The translations under genes and the position numbers were made by a program. Under the pieces are notes generated by a model. The model did not search any database and was not told the origin of the DNA. It saw nothing but the letters and a program-made list of their open reading frames with translations. This document shows, piece after piece, positions 19,516 through 28,646 of a stretch of 53,473 bases of DNA. The stretch spans positions 1 to 53,473 of the forward strand of contig JADJDU010000016.1 in the NCBI GenBank assembly GCA_016702505.1. The letters are read 5' to 3'. The DNA comes from Microthrixaceae bacterium (GTDB lineage: Bacteria > Actinomycetota > Acidimicrobiia > Acidimicrobiales > Iamiaceae). Within the stretch, counting starts at the first letter, position 1; each line of letters opens with the position of its first letter.

Positions 19516-20094
19516 TCAGCGGGTGTGAGCCGCGGCCAGACCCACCACTGCCGCCGCTCCACCCCGGCGCAGGGCCGATGCCGCCGCCGCCATCGTGGCC
19601 CCGGTTGTGATCACGTCGTCCACCACGATCACCGTCAACCCACTCACGGGGACCCGGGGCGAGAACGAAGGCGCAGCCCACCGCTGTGAGCGTGTCCCCC
19701 CGGTTTGAGCCGGGCCTTCGACACGATCCAGAAGCCTCACGGCCGGAAGGCCGAGCCCACGCCCCACCCTTCGAGCCAGGAGCTCGGCATGGTCGAAACC
19801 GCGGGCCCGACGCCGAGCCGGGGTAGTGGGTGCCCAGGTGACGACGTCGGCAGCCCCCGGTTCGACCAAGCGGGTCATGGCCCGGGCCAGCCAGACCAGG
19901 ATCTGTCGCTGGTTGCGGTACTTGACCCGGGCCACCAGATCCCTGGCAATCCCCTCGTAGTCGAGAACGGCCCGACAAGCTGTGACCCCAGGTAGAGGGG
20001 CGATGGGCGCCGATGGACGGAGAAGCTTCACGCACTCCCGACACGGCGCCGGCCCGGGCCGATCACACCCCGGACACCTCGACTCCAAGAACAC
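19516..20094 (-). CDS. ComF family phosphoribosyltransferase-like protein
   Basis: A 192-residue ComF-type protein. The N-terminal zinc motif CPGC ... CREC is followed by YEGIARDLVARVKYRNQR, the APTTPARRRARGFDHAELLA segment and the PRPP-binding loop VIVVDDVITTGAT. ComF proteins take part in DNA uptake or handling in competent species; in most actinobacteria the role is unknown. GTG start at 20094. It lies upstream of hpf on the same strand, separated by 142 bp without a gene. Confidence 0.88.
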   Translation of the reverse strand: MFLESRCPGCDRPGPAPCRECVKLLRPSAPIAPLPGVTACRAVLDYEGIARDLVARVKYRNQRQILVWLARAMTRLVEPGAADVVTWAPTTPARRRARGFDHAELLARRVGRGLGLPAVRLLDRVEGPAQTGGTRSQRWAAPSFSPRVPVSGLTVIVVDDVITTGATMAAAASALRRGGAAAVVGLAAAHTR

Positions 20095-20152
20095 GGCACG
20101 GACCTACCCACGATCCCAGACCACCAACCCGCGACATGCTGTAGGCCTAGAT

Positions 20153-20178
20153 CCGCTGGAAGGCAGAGCCTTCCGGCG
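20153..20178. repeat. Interspersed palindrome, copy 1
   Basis: CGCTGGAAGGC-AGA-GCCTTCCGGCG forms an 11-bp stem. It is an inverted-orientation relative of the hairpins at 32488-32514 and 38217-38243 (common core CCGGAAGGCTCTGCCTT). It sits directly behind the SDR stop codon and may act as its terminator. Confidence 0.6.
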
Positions 20179-21030
20179 TCACCCCTCGCCAGCTGGCTCG
20201 GGGAGACCCGCCACGGCCGGGTCTCGACCCTCGACGATGCGGTCCACTCGACCAGTGATCATCGGCATCCAGTCCGGGTGGGTCAGGATGTAGAAGCGGC
20301 GGGTGAGGATGGCATCAATGACCTGATCAGCAACGTCATCGGGGTCCAGACCATCGGCTATCAACGCCCCCACGAAGTCACCGAAGCCAGCGGTCGGGCC
20401 ATCGACGTCGGGATCCGGTGACCCCGGGCGGTTGCGAGCCGCCTCGTGGATGCGCGTCCGCACCCAACCGGGGCACAGCACCGAGACCCCCACCCCAGAG
20501 GCGCCGGCCAAGGCCAGATCGGCGAACAGGGTCTCCGACAGGGTGACCACAGCGTGCTTGGAGACGTTGTAAGTGCTCATGAACGGGGGCGAGGTGAGCC
20601 CGGCCATCGAGGCCGTGTTCACGATGTGGCCCTCTCCCTGTTCGATCAGCAACGGAGCGAAGGTACGTATCCCGTTGACGACGCCGTACAGGTTGACGCC
20701 CAGCACCCACTGCCAGTCCTCGAGCGACTGCGTCCAGACCGGTCCGGCCGAGGAGACGCCGGCGTTGTTGACCACGACGTGGACGGTGCCGAACCGGGCG
20801 ACAGCGGCGTCGCGCAGAGCCTCGACCTGGACGGGGTCGCTCACGTCGCAAACCATGGTTAGGACCTCGGCGTCTGACCCCAGGCCCACGCTGGCCGCTT
20901 CAAGGGCATCGACCTCGATGTCGGCCATCACCACCTTGGCTCCCTGAGCCAACAAGGCGCGGGTGAGCGCCAGCCCGATGCCAGATGCCGCACCGGTGAC
21001 CACCGCAACCTTGCCCAATAGGTCTTCCAC
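20179..21030 (-). CDS. Short-chain dehydrogenase/reductase
   Basis: A classical SDR of 283 residues: cofactor motif TGAASGIG (12-19), NNAG (88-91), catalytic Ser 141, Tyr 154 and Lys 158 (YNVSK). The acidic residue after strand 2 (MADIEVD) suggests NAD(H) preference. The substrate cannot be read from sequence. The C-terminal segment (ILTRRFYILTHPDWMPMITG) is common in actinobacterial SDRs of lipid or steroid type. It is divergent from the lipoprotein gene at 21104. Confidence 0.88.
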   Translation of the reverse strand: MEDLLGKVAVVTGAASGIGLALTRALLAQGAKVVMADIEVDALEAASVGLGSDAEVLTMVCDVSDPVQVEALRDAAVARFGTVHVVVNNAGVSSAGPVWTQSLEDWQWVLGVNLYGVVNGIRTFAPLLIEQGEGHIVNTASMAGLTSPPFMSTYNVSKHAVVTLSETLFADLALAGASGVGVSVLCPGWVRTRIHEAARNRPGSPDPDVDGPTAGFGDFVGALIADGLDPDDVADQVIDAILTRRFYILTHPDWMPMITGRVDRIVEGRDPAVAGLPEPAGEG

Positions 21031-21103
21031 TTCGTTCCCCTTGCTCGCTGGTTGCCCTGACCGGGTGCTGTCGCACTCGACCAGGGCACCCTACGCTTCG
21101 GGC

Positions 21104-21442
21104 GTGAGCGCTCATGTCCGAAACATGGCTGTGACGTTGACCGTCTTGGTGGCAGCAAGTGGTTGTGGGGCAAACGGCGACCGCACCGCCCTGGCCTTCA
21201 CCCACCCGCGCTGGAACGATGCCGGTGATCTCGTGGTTTCCACCGAGTGCGCCACCGACCTAAGCGTCGAGGTCGGCACCGACCACGGAGGCTCGGACCT
21301 GTGGGAGGTGACCGTGTGGGGGCGTCCAGCGATGGGTCGGTGCCGACCTGCCATCGAGGTGAAGTTGCCGGTCGAGGCCAGGACAGCCCGCCCCACCAAG
21401 GTGGTCGACGGGACCACCTCCATGGTCGTGGATCTGCCCTGA
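21104..21442 (+). CDS. Small predicted lipoprotein
   Basis: A 112-residue protein with a lipoprotein signal: basic start (VSAHVRN), hydrophobic core MAVTLTVLVA and lipobox ASGC. The mature part of about 90 residues begins GANGDRTALAFTHPRWNDAG, contains two further Cys (in STECATDL and MGRCRPA) that could form a disulphide, and is otherwise unrecognised. GTG at 21104 is preferred because it supplies the positive n-region; ATG at 21125 is an alternative. It would be anchored on the outer face of the membrane. Confidence 0.6.
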   Translation: MSAHVRNMAVTLTVLVAASGCGANGDRTALAFTHPRWNDAGDLVVSTECATDLSVEVGTDHGGSDLWEVTVWGRPAMGRCRPAIEVKLPVEARTARPTKVVDGTTSMVVDLP

Positions 21443-21530
21443 CCTCAACCGGCTACAACCGCTAGGACCCTTAGGAGGCGAGCCGATATGCGAGCCGACC
21501 CCTAAATACGGCATGGCTAAACCGAGGCGA

Positions 21531-21549
21531 AGCCTCGGTCTGATCAACC
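21531..21549 (-). terminator. Hairpin terminator of ahcY
   Basis: ACCGAGGC-GAA-GCCTCGGT is a perfect 8-bp stem. Read on the minus strand it is followed by TTTA, so it mainly serves ahcY and could also stop the convergent lipoprotein transcript. Confidence 0.65.
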
Positions 21550-21586
21550 TCACAGCGACGACGACTGAACCTATCCGCTCGGGTCC

Positions 21587-23035
<1,449 letters not shown>

Positions 23036-23198
23036 GGGGAGACCTCCAGGGTCGAAGTTGGGACTGAATCGGTTCGAGCTGGCCCCAAGGGCGCGCCCGA
23101 AGAGAGGGAGGGGCTGGAGCCTGCTGGCTCACCCAGATCAGCCCATCGGCCGCAATGGCCGCCGGGAAGGTTAACCCACCACAGTTCGGCCCGTCACA

Positions 23199-23220
23199 GG
23201 GTGAACGTGTTCTAGTTTCA
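23199..23220. promoter_or_regulatory. KstR-like TetR operator upstream of the LLM gene
   Basis: GAACGTGTTC (23203-23212) is a perfect palindrome. On the minus strand the context reads ACTAGAACACGTTC, close to the TNNAACNNGTTNNA operator of KstR, the TetR-type repressor of sterol catabolism in mycobacteria; one outer base differs. It lies 50-70 bp before the LLM oxidoreductase and 165 bp before ahcY. Confidence 0.5.
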
Positions 23221-23269
23221 GGGGAGCGGTGACCGACCGCCCAGTGAAGATCTCGAAGGGGACCATCTC

Positions 23270-24139
23270 ATGAAGTTCTCGATCGCCACCGCCTGGATCG
23301 ACCCAACTGAACTGCCGGCCATCTCCCGCGAAGCGGACCGCCTCGGGTACTACGGCCTCAGCGTTTCTGATCACGTCGTCAACATCGAGACGCTGCGCAC
23401 CCCCTACCCCTACAGCGCCGATGGAGAGCGGCGCTGGAAGTCCTTCGATCCCTGGGTAGATCCGATGGTCACCATCGGCGCCCTCGGCGCGGTGACCGAG
23501 CGGCTCCGGTTCTTCACCAACGTCTACGTCCTCCCGATGCGAGACCCCTTCACCACCGCCAAGACCGTTGCCACCGCATCGATCTTCACCGGCGGCCGGG
23601 TGGCCCTGGGGATCGGCATGGGGTGGTGCGAAGACGAGTTCGACCTGATCGGTCAGCCGTTCCGTCGACGAGGAGCCCGCTCCGACGAGATGCTCGAAGT
23701 CTTGGCCACGCTCTGGCAGGGCGGTTGGGTGGAGCACCACGGCGAGTTCTACGACATTCCCCGCCTCGAGATGTCCCCTCCCCCACCGGCGCCGATTCCG
23801 ATCCTGGTGGGCGGTATGTCCGATGCGGCCCTGCGCCGAGCTGCCCGCCATGACGGCTGGATCTCAGATCTGATCAGCACCGATGAAGCAGCCAGCTGTG
23901 TAGCCACCTTGGAGGAGATGCGTTCGGAGTTGGGTCGCACATCGGATTTCGATGTGGTCGTATCGCTCAACGACGCCGTGACCCTCGATCAGTTCCGTCG
24001 GGCCGAGGAGGTGGGCGTGACCAACGTTTTGACCATGCCCTGGGTGTACCACGGAGGTTTCGACCTCTCCCTCGACCAAAAGCTGGAGGGCATGCGCCGA
24101 TTCGCCGACGAGATCGTGACCCCCCTGGCCGAAGGCTGA
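23270..24139 (+). CDS. LLM-class F420-dependent oxidoreductase
   Basis: A 289-residue luciferase-like monooxygenase-fold protein: IATAWIDPTELPAISREADR, SVSDHVVNIETLRTPYPYS, TGGRVALGIGMGWCEDEFD, VGGMSDAALRRAARHDGWI. The TIGR03619-like family mostly uses F420 in actinobacteria, and the window encodes two F420 synthesis steps (cofD, cofE). The substrate is unknown; fatty-acid or steroid-type substrates are suggested by the KstR-like operator in front. The ATG is preceded by GAAGGGGA. Confidence 0.85.
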   Translation: MKFSIATAWIDPTELPAISREADRLGYYGLSVSDHVVNIETLRTPYPYSADGERRWKSFDPWVDPMVTIGALGAVTERLRFFTNVYVLPMRDPFTTAKTVATASIFTGGRVALGIGMGWCEDEFDLIGQPFRRRGARSDEMLEVLATLWQGGWVEHHGEFYDIPRLEMSPPPPAPIPILVGGMSDAALRRAARHDGWISDLISTDEAASCVATLEEMRSELGRTSDFDVVVSLNDAVTLDQFRRAEEVGVTNVLTMPWVYHGGFDLSLDQKLEGMRRFADEIVTPLAEG

Positions 24140-24237
24140 GAGCCCGCCCCTGGCACCGGCCCGAACCGGTCTGCTGAGACCACGTGCCAGCCGACTGGGG
24201 TCTGGCTAGCTCGTGGGTTGGCCCAGGGATTCCGGGA

Positions 24238-25167
24238 CTACTTGACGGCGGTGGGGACGACGATCCCGCCGGTGCTGCCGGTCAGGGGTACCGGCGACGC
24301 CGTCAGCAGGAAGTCGTACTGGCCATCAGCCGCGCAGTCGCCAGCCAGATCGTCGAGGAACCAGATCTGCCCTTGGGCCATGCCCATGTCTCGGAGTTGG
24401 ATCATGTGGACAGGCAGCATCACCGCGGGGTCCTCTGACGGGAAGCACTCCAGCACGAACGTGTCGGTGGCCACCGCCCCCACGTCGTGGCGGTGCAGCC
24501 ATTCGATCGTGTCGGTGGACAGGCCCGGGCAGATCATGCGGTAGCGATCTCGCTCGCCGATGCGAAGGAAGTGCATGTGCCCGGTGCGGACCAACACGAT
24601 GTCTCCGGGTTCGATGGTCAGCCCGGTCTCGTCCACGGCCGCATCGAGGTCATCGGCGGTGATCGGGTAGCCGTCTTCGAAGTGATCGACGCCCTTGAGT
24701 CGAGCGATGTCGAGAAGCACCCCGCGGCTGACCACCGGCCCGAAGTGCTCGATGCCGAGCCGGCTGGCACCATCGACGGTCACCACCGATGCGGGCGTGG
24801 CGTTGTAGAGCTCACCGCCGTAACCGACGTGGCTCAACGCATCCCAATGGGTGGCGGCCTGAACGCCCATGCTCATCTTGTCGTCGCTGGTGGTGAACCC
24901 GGCAGGGTCGCCGGTGATGGGCAACGCCACCATGTTCATGGTCAGCGCCGGGTTGTCCCGACCGGGGATGGCGCCGGTCTGGGGTCCCTGGGAATCGAAG
25001 GGAATTGCCAACGAGAAGGCGCGGCCTTGGCGGGCGGCGGCCACGCCTCGCTGGACCGCGGCGGTGTCGATGAGGTTGAGAGTGCCCCGCTGGTCTTCCG
25101 CGCCCCAACGACCACGGTTGGACACCCGGGCAGCCAGCTCGGTTAGCTCGGTTGGGAGTCCAGCCAT
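24238..25167 (-). CDS. Cyclase-family metal hydrolase (kynurenine formamidase-like)
   Basis: 309 residues of the cyclase superfamily (PF04199), whose members hydrolyse amides or lactones with a bound metal. The metal motif appears as THWDALSHVGYGG (HxxxDxxxH-like spacing), followed by RGVLLDIARLKGV and EPGDIVLVRTGHM. The C-terminal part GQIWFLDDLAGDCAADGQY is typical of actinobacterial members of about 310 residues annotated as cyclase family proteins. It is the last gene of the 32420-24238 minus-strand operon, 2 bp behind the SIS gene. The reaction in this organism is not known. Confidence 0.8.
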   Translation of the reverse strand: MAGLPTELTELAARVSNRGRWGAEDQRGTLNLIDTAAVQRGVAAARQGRAFSLAIPFDSQGPQTGAIPGRDNPALTMNMVALPITGDPAGFTTSDDKMSMGVQAATHWDALSHVGYGGELYNATPASVVTVDGASRLGIEHFGPVVSRGVLLDIARLKGVDHFEDGYPITADDLDAAVDETGLTIEPGDIVLVRTGHMHFLRIGERDRYRMICPGLSTDTIEWLHRHDVGAVATDTFVLECFPSEDPAVMLPVHMIQLRDMGMAQGQIWFLDDLAGDCAADGQYDFLLTASPVPLTGSTGGIVVPTAVK

Positions 25168-25169
25168 GA

Positions 25170-26237
25170 TCAGGCCTCCGCTCCCGCGGCGGAACCGTCG
25201 TCAGACCCCTCGGCCACCGTTGGGGACGGGGTGATCACGGGGGTGGGCCCGGGGTCGATGCCGTAGCGGTCGGCCAGGGCCAACGACACCATGTCTCCCA
25301 CGTAGGCCAGGTCGAGGAGCTGGGCCAAGCTGCCCTCTCCCCCGGCCTGAACGGTGTGGATCCCCACCATCACCTCTTCCATCCACTCCTCGATCAGCGC
25401 GAACTGCTCGGCCACCTCCGGCGGTTCCTCGTCGTGACGCAGCAACACCAGCGACATGACTTGGCGGGTGATGTCGCCGTGTTGTCCCCAACCGGCGAGC
25501 TCTCCGTGAACCACGTCGGGCAGCACACCCCACCAAGCCGGGGACTTGGCGTTCTGGTTGATCTGGTCCTTCCATCGCATGGCCGCGGCCCGTCCAACAC
25601 CCGACCCGCCGTAGACCAGCGGCATGGTCCCAGCCAGTTCCCCAGCCAGGTGAGCCATCAGGTTGTCGGGGCTGTCCAGCTCGGACCGGCGGTCGCGAAG
25701 TTGGGCGATGGCGGCCGCGATCCATTCCCGGCCCCCCGGATAGAACCCGAGACGATCGAAGGCGGTCAGCACCGGGATGGTCAGTGCTCCGATGCGGGCT
25801 CGGGGTGGGACATGGGTCGGGCCGTCTGCGATCGGAAGGAAGACGGTTGGCGACTCGGTGCTGTCGGCCAACGCACCGAGTTGGCCACCGCTGGTCACCG
25901 CGAAGAGTTGAGCCCCGGCCTCGACACAAGCGGACGCCACCGAAACGGTCTCAGGCGCGTTCCCCGATGCCGAGATGGCGACGACCAGGGTGGACGAATC
26001 CACGAAGGACGGAGGCGAGAAGCCCTTTTGGACCAGCAGTGGAACCGGCATGAAAGGCCCGGCCACCGCGGCCAGCAGGTCACCGACCCAGCCCGCCGCG
26101 CCGGTTCCGGTTACCAAGACGTTGGCGATGGAGTCGTGATCGGGATGCGGGCCGGTGACGGTGAGTCGCCGGAAGGCGGCCTCCACCTGGTCTGGTAGCC
26201 CAATCAGGGCATCGGCGAAGCCCAGTGAATCGGGCAC
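25170..26237 (-). CDS. SIS-domain phosphoglucose/phosphomannose isomerase-like protein
   Basis: 355 residues with two SIS sugar-isomerase domains: VLVTGTGAAGWVGDLLAAVA with TLVVAISASGNAPETVSVA, then PLVYGGSGVGRAAAMRWKDQINQNAK, which is the bifunctional PGI/PMI signature. It would interconvert fructose-6-phosphate with glucose-6- or mannose-6-phosphate and so supply the phosphomannomutase upstream. Same order as in mycobacteria (gene next to manB). GTG start at 26237, 3 bp after the Trm112 stop. The acidic C-terminal tail (EGSDDGSAAGAEA) is not part of the domain. Confidence 0.85.
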   Translation of the reverse strand: MPDSLGFADALIGLPDQVEAAFRRLTVTGPHPDHDSIANVLVTGTGAAGWVGDLLAAVAGPFMPVPLLVQKGFSPPSFVDSSTLVVAISASGNAPETVSVASACVEAGAQLFAVTSGGQLGALADSTESPTVFLPIADGPTHVPPRARIGALTIPVLTAFDRLGFYPGGREWIAAAIAQLRDRRSELDSPDNLMAHLAGELAGTMPLVYGGSGVGRAAAMRWKDQINQNAKSPAWWGVLPDVVHGELAGWGQHGDITRQVMSLVLLRHDEEPPEVAEQFALIEEWMEEVMVGIHTVQAGGEGSLAQLLDLAYVGDMVSLALADRYGIDPGPTPVITPSPTVAEGSDDGSAAGAEA

Positions 26238-26240
26238 GAT

Positions 26241-26489
26241 CTAACCCTCCGACAGGGTGGAACGGACGTTGTCGGCCTTGGCCTTGGCCATCAGTCGTTC
26301 GTGCTCGGCGTCGTCTACGGTGACGGCCTCGTCGATGAGCATCACCGGGATGTGGTCGCGGATCTCGTAGCGGCGCTTGAGCCGAGGGTTGTACAGGGCT
26401 TCCTCCGACTCGAAGTACAGAAGCGGGCCCTTGTCGTCGGGGCAGGCGAGGATCTCGAGAAGCTTGGGGTCGAGGGCCATGACGGTCAT
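26241..26489 (-). CDS. Trm112 family protein
   Basis: 82 residues: LDPKLLEILACPDDKGPLLY, YNPRLKRRYEIRDHIPVMLI. Trm112-like proteins are small zinc-binding partners that activate methyltransferases; bacterial copies often retain only part of the Cys set, and here a single CPDD site is visible. The start ATG overlaps the stop of the phosphomannomutase gene (ATGA), so the two are translationally coupled. Confidence 0.88.
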   Translation of the reverse strand: MTVMALDPKLLEILACPDDKGPLLYFESEEALYNPRLKRRYEIRDHIPVMLIDEAVTVDDAEHERLMAKAKADNVRSTLSEG

Positions 26490-27850
26490 CCCTTGGTGAT
26501 CAAGTGGAGAAGCTCAGAGGTGTGGGCATCGCACTCGTCTCGAGTACGAGCCTCCAGGTTGAGCCTCAACAGTGGTTCGGTGTTGGACGGACGCAGGTTG
26601 AACCACCAGTCACCGAGATCGACGGTCAACCCGTCGAGGCGATCCTGGGTGGCGTCGGGGTGACTGGCAGCGAAGGTGGCCGCCACCGAATCGATCACCT
26701 TGCTGGGGTTCGAGACCTGGGTGTTGATCTCGCCCGAATCGGCGTAGCGGTCATAGGGGGACCGCAGCACCGACATCGGCTCGTCTGCGGCGCACAGCAA
26801 CTCCAGCACGTGCATGGCCGCGATCAGGCCCGAGTCGGCCCGGTAGTTGTCACGGAAGTAGTAGTGCGCCGAGTGCTCGCCACCGAAGGCTGCTCCGGTG
26901 GTCGCCATCTCCGCTTTGATGAAGGAGTGGCCCACCTTGGTGCGCACCGGCGTGCCGCCGTTCTCACGCACCACCTCGGGCACCACCTTGGAGCAGATCA
27001 GGTTGTGAAGAACAGTGGCTCCGGGCTCCTTGGCCAGCACCCCGGCCGCGACCATGGCGGTGGTCACAGAACCCGACAGCCCCCGACCCTTCTCGTCAAC
27101 GACGAAGACACGGTCGGCGTCACCGTCGAAGGCGAAGCCGATGTCTGCTCCGACCTCACGTACCCGCGCGCACAGGTCACGCTGGTTCTCGGGTTGGATG
27201 GGATCGGCGGGGTGGTTGGGGAAGGTGCCGTCCAGCTCCGGAAAGAGGATCTCCAGGTCAAAGGGCAGCGACTCGAACACGGCGGGTACGACCAGGCCAC
27301 CCATGCCGTTGGCGGTGTCGGCCACGACCTTGAGGGGGCGGAACTTGGAGACGTCCACGAAGGAGCGGACGTGGTCGGCGAAGTCACCGAGAAGGTCAAG
27401 CTGGCGTAGGGCACCGGCCTGAGAGGTCGCCTGCGGCGGTGAATCCACCAGCCTTCGCACGACGTCGAGACCGGAGTCGACGCCGACAGGGCGGGCGCCG
27501 GCCAAGCAGAACTTGATGCCGTTGTACTGGGCCGGGTTGTGCGATGCGGTGAACATCGCACCGGGAGCACCTCGCCGCCCCGACGCGAAGTAGACGAGGT
27601 CGGTGGAGGCCAGCCCCAGGTCGACCACGTCCACGCCCTGAGAACGAGCTCCCTCGCTGAAGGCGACCACGAGCTCGACGCCAGAGGGTCTCATGTCCCG
27701 GGCCACCAAGATCTCTGGCACCGGCCCTCCCTCGTCGAGCGCGAACCGGGCGAAGGCGGCACCGATGGACCGACAGGTGTCGGCATCGATCTGGTCGGGG
27801 AACGTGCCCCTGATGTCGTACGCCTTGAAGATGGCGTCTAGGTCTGCCAT
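26486..27850 (-). CDS. manB: Phosphomannomutase / phosphoglucomutase
   Basis: Converts mannose-6-phosphate to mannose-1-phosphate, the precursor of GDP-mannose. 454 residues, family length. The phosphoserine loop TASHNP has Ser 103; the metal loop DGDADRV lies near residue 240; GGEHSAHYYFRDNY is the sugar-binding loop, and RPSNTEPLLRLNLEA the phosphate-binding loop. It works with the SIS isomerase downstream, the nucleotidyltransferase at 39210 and Gmd at 35505 in a GDP-mannose to GDP-fucose route. Confidence 0.95.
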   Translation of the reverse strand: MADLDAIFKAYDIRGTFPDQIDADTCRSIGAAFARFALDEGGPVPEILVARDMRPSGVELVVAFSEGARSQGVDVVDLGLASTDLVYFASGRRGAPGAMFTASHNPAQYNGIKFCLAGARPVGVDSGLDVVRRLVDSPPQATSQAGALRQLDLLGDFADHVRSFVDVSKFRPLKVVADTANGMGGLVVPAVFESLPFDLEILFPELDGTFPNHPADPIQPENQRDLCARVREVGADIGFAFDGDADRVFVVDEKGRGLSGSVTTAMVAAGVLAKEPGATVLHNLICSKVVPEVVRENGGTPVRTKVGHSFIKAEMATTGAAFGGEHSAHYYFRDNYRADSGLIAAMHVLELLCAADEPMSVLRSPYDRYADSGEINTQVSNPSKVIDSVAATFAASHPDATQDRLDGLTVDLGDWWFNLRPSNTEPLLRLNLEARTRDECDAHTSELLHLITKG

Positions 27851-27863
27851 GGCGCCGAGGACC

Positions 27864-28646
27864 CTAGTGGATGGTCGAGTCGGTGCCTGTCGCCAACCCG
27901 GCCACCAACTCGGGCTGGGCTCGGTATCGGCCTCTTTTCAGATCGGCCCGCATCCGCATCAGGTCGACCATGAGGAGCGATGCGTCACGCACAACCCGCA
28001 CGGTGGATCGGCCCGAGTTCTCCAGCTCTACGGGGATCTCCACAACCGATAGCCCGTAGCGCTCAGCCAACATGAACAGCTCGACGTCGAAGGCGAACCC
28101 GTCGACCCTGGTGAGCGAGAACAGCAACTCGGCAACCTGGGCTCGGAAGCCCTTCAGGCCGCATTGGGTGTCGGCCCGGTGCTGGTGGAGGACCAGCCTT
28201 GTCGCCCCGTTGACCAAGCGACCGCCAACTTCTCGCAGGGTGCTGGTGGGCACAGTGGTGTGGGTATCGGGGTGGTACCGGTTGCCGACCACCATGTCGG
28301 CACCAGCCTCGACCGCCGCCAGCAGTCCGACGATCTGGGCGGGGGCATAGGAGAGGTCGGCATCGGTGAACACTCGGGTCCGGCCTCGGGCCGCCAGCAT
28401 CCCGGTGCGAACCGCAGCCCCCTTCCCCCGGTTGACCCCATGGGTGAGCACCAGGTCGGCGCTGCTGGCGGCCTCGGCGGTGCCGTCCCCGGAACCGTCG
28501 TCGACCACCACCACCTCCAGCTCTCGCCGGTCCAGGTGATCGCTCAGGTCGGCCCGGATTCGCTCGACAGCGTCCGCGATGCGAACTCCTTCGCGGTAGG
28601 CCGGGATGATGACCGAGAGCCTCGGCGGGGCGGCCATTTCACCCAT
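27864..28646 (-). CDS. Family 2 glycosyltransferase, dolichyl-phosphate mannosyltransferase-like
   Basis: 260 residues with the GT-A fold: RLSVIIPAYREGVRIADAVE, VVVVDDGSGDGTAEAA, the nucleotide-sugar DxD-type site FTDADLSYAP, and QCGLKGFRA. This is the DPM1/polyprenyl-phosphate mannosyltransferase type that loads a lipid carrier on the cytoplasmic face. No C-terminal membrane helices. ATG 28646 overlaps the stop of the giant membrane-protein gene by 8 bp; such lipid-linked sugars are donors for GT-C membrane enzymes, so the pair may act together. Confidence 0.9.
   Translation of the reverse strand: MGEMAAPPRLSVIIPAYREGVRIADAVERIRADLSDHLDRRELEVVVVDDGSGDGTAEAASSADLVLTHGVNRGKGAAVRTGMLAARGRTRVFTDADLSYAPAQIVGLLAAVEAGADMVVGNRYHPDTHTTVPTSTLREVGGRLVNGATRLVLHQHRADTQCGLKGFRAQVAELLFSLTRVDGFAFDVELFMLAERYGLSVVEIPVELENSGRSTVRVVRDASLLMVDLMRMRADLKRGRYRAQPELVAGLATGTDSTIH

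Noticed and set aside
23036..23269. SAH riboswitch upstream of ahcY
   Set aside because: Read on the minus strand, the region lacks the GAGGAGCGCUGCAACG-like core; only a possible TetR operator and the LLM promoter are seen.
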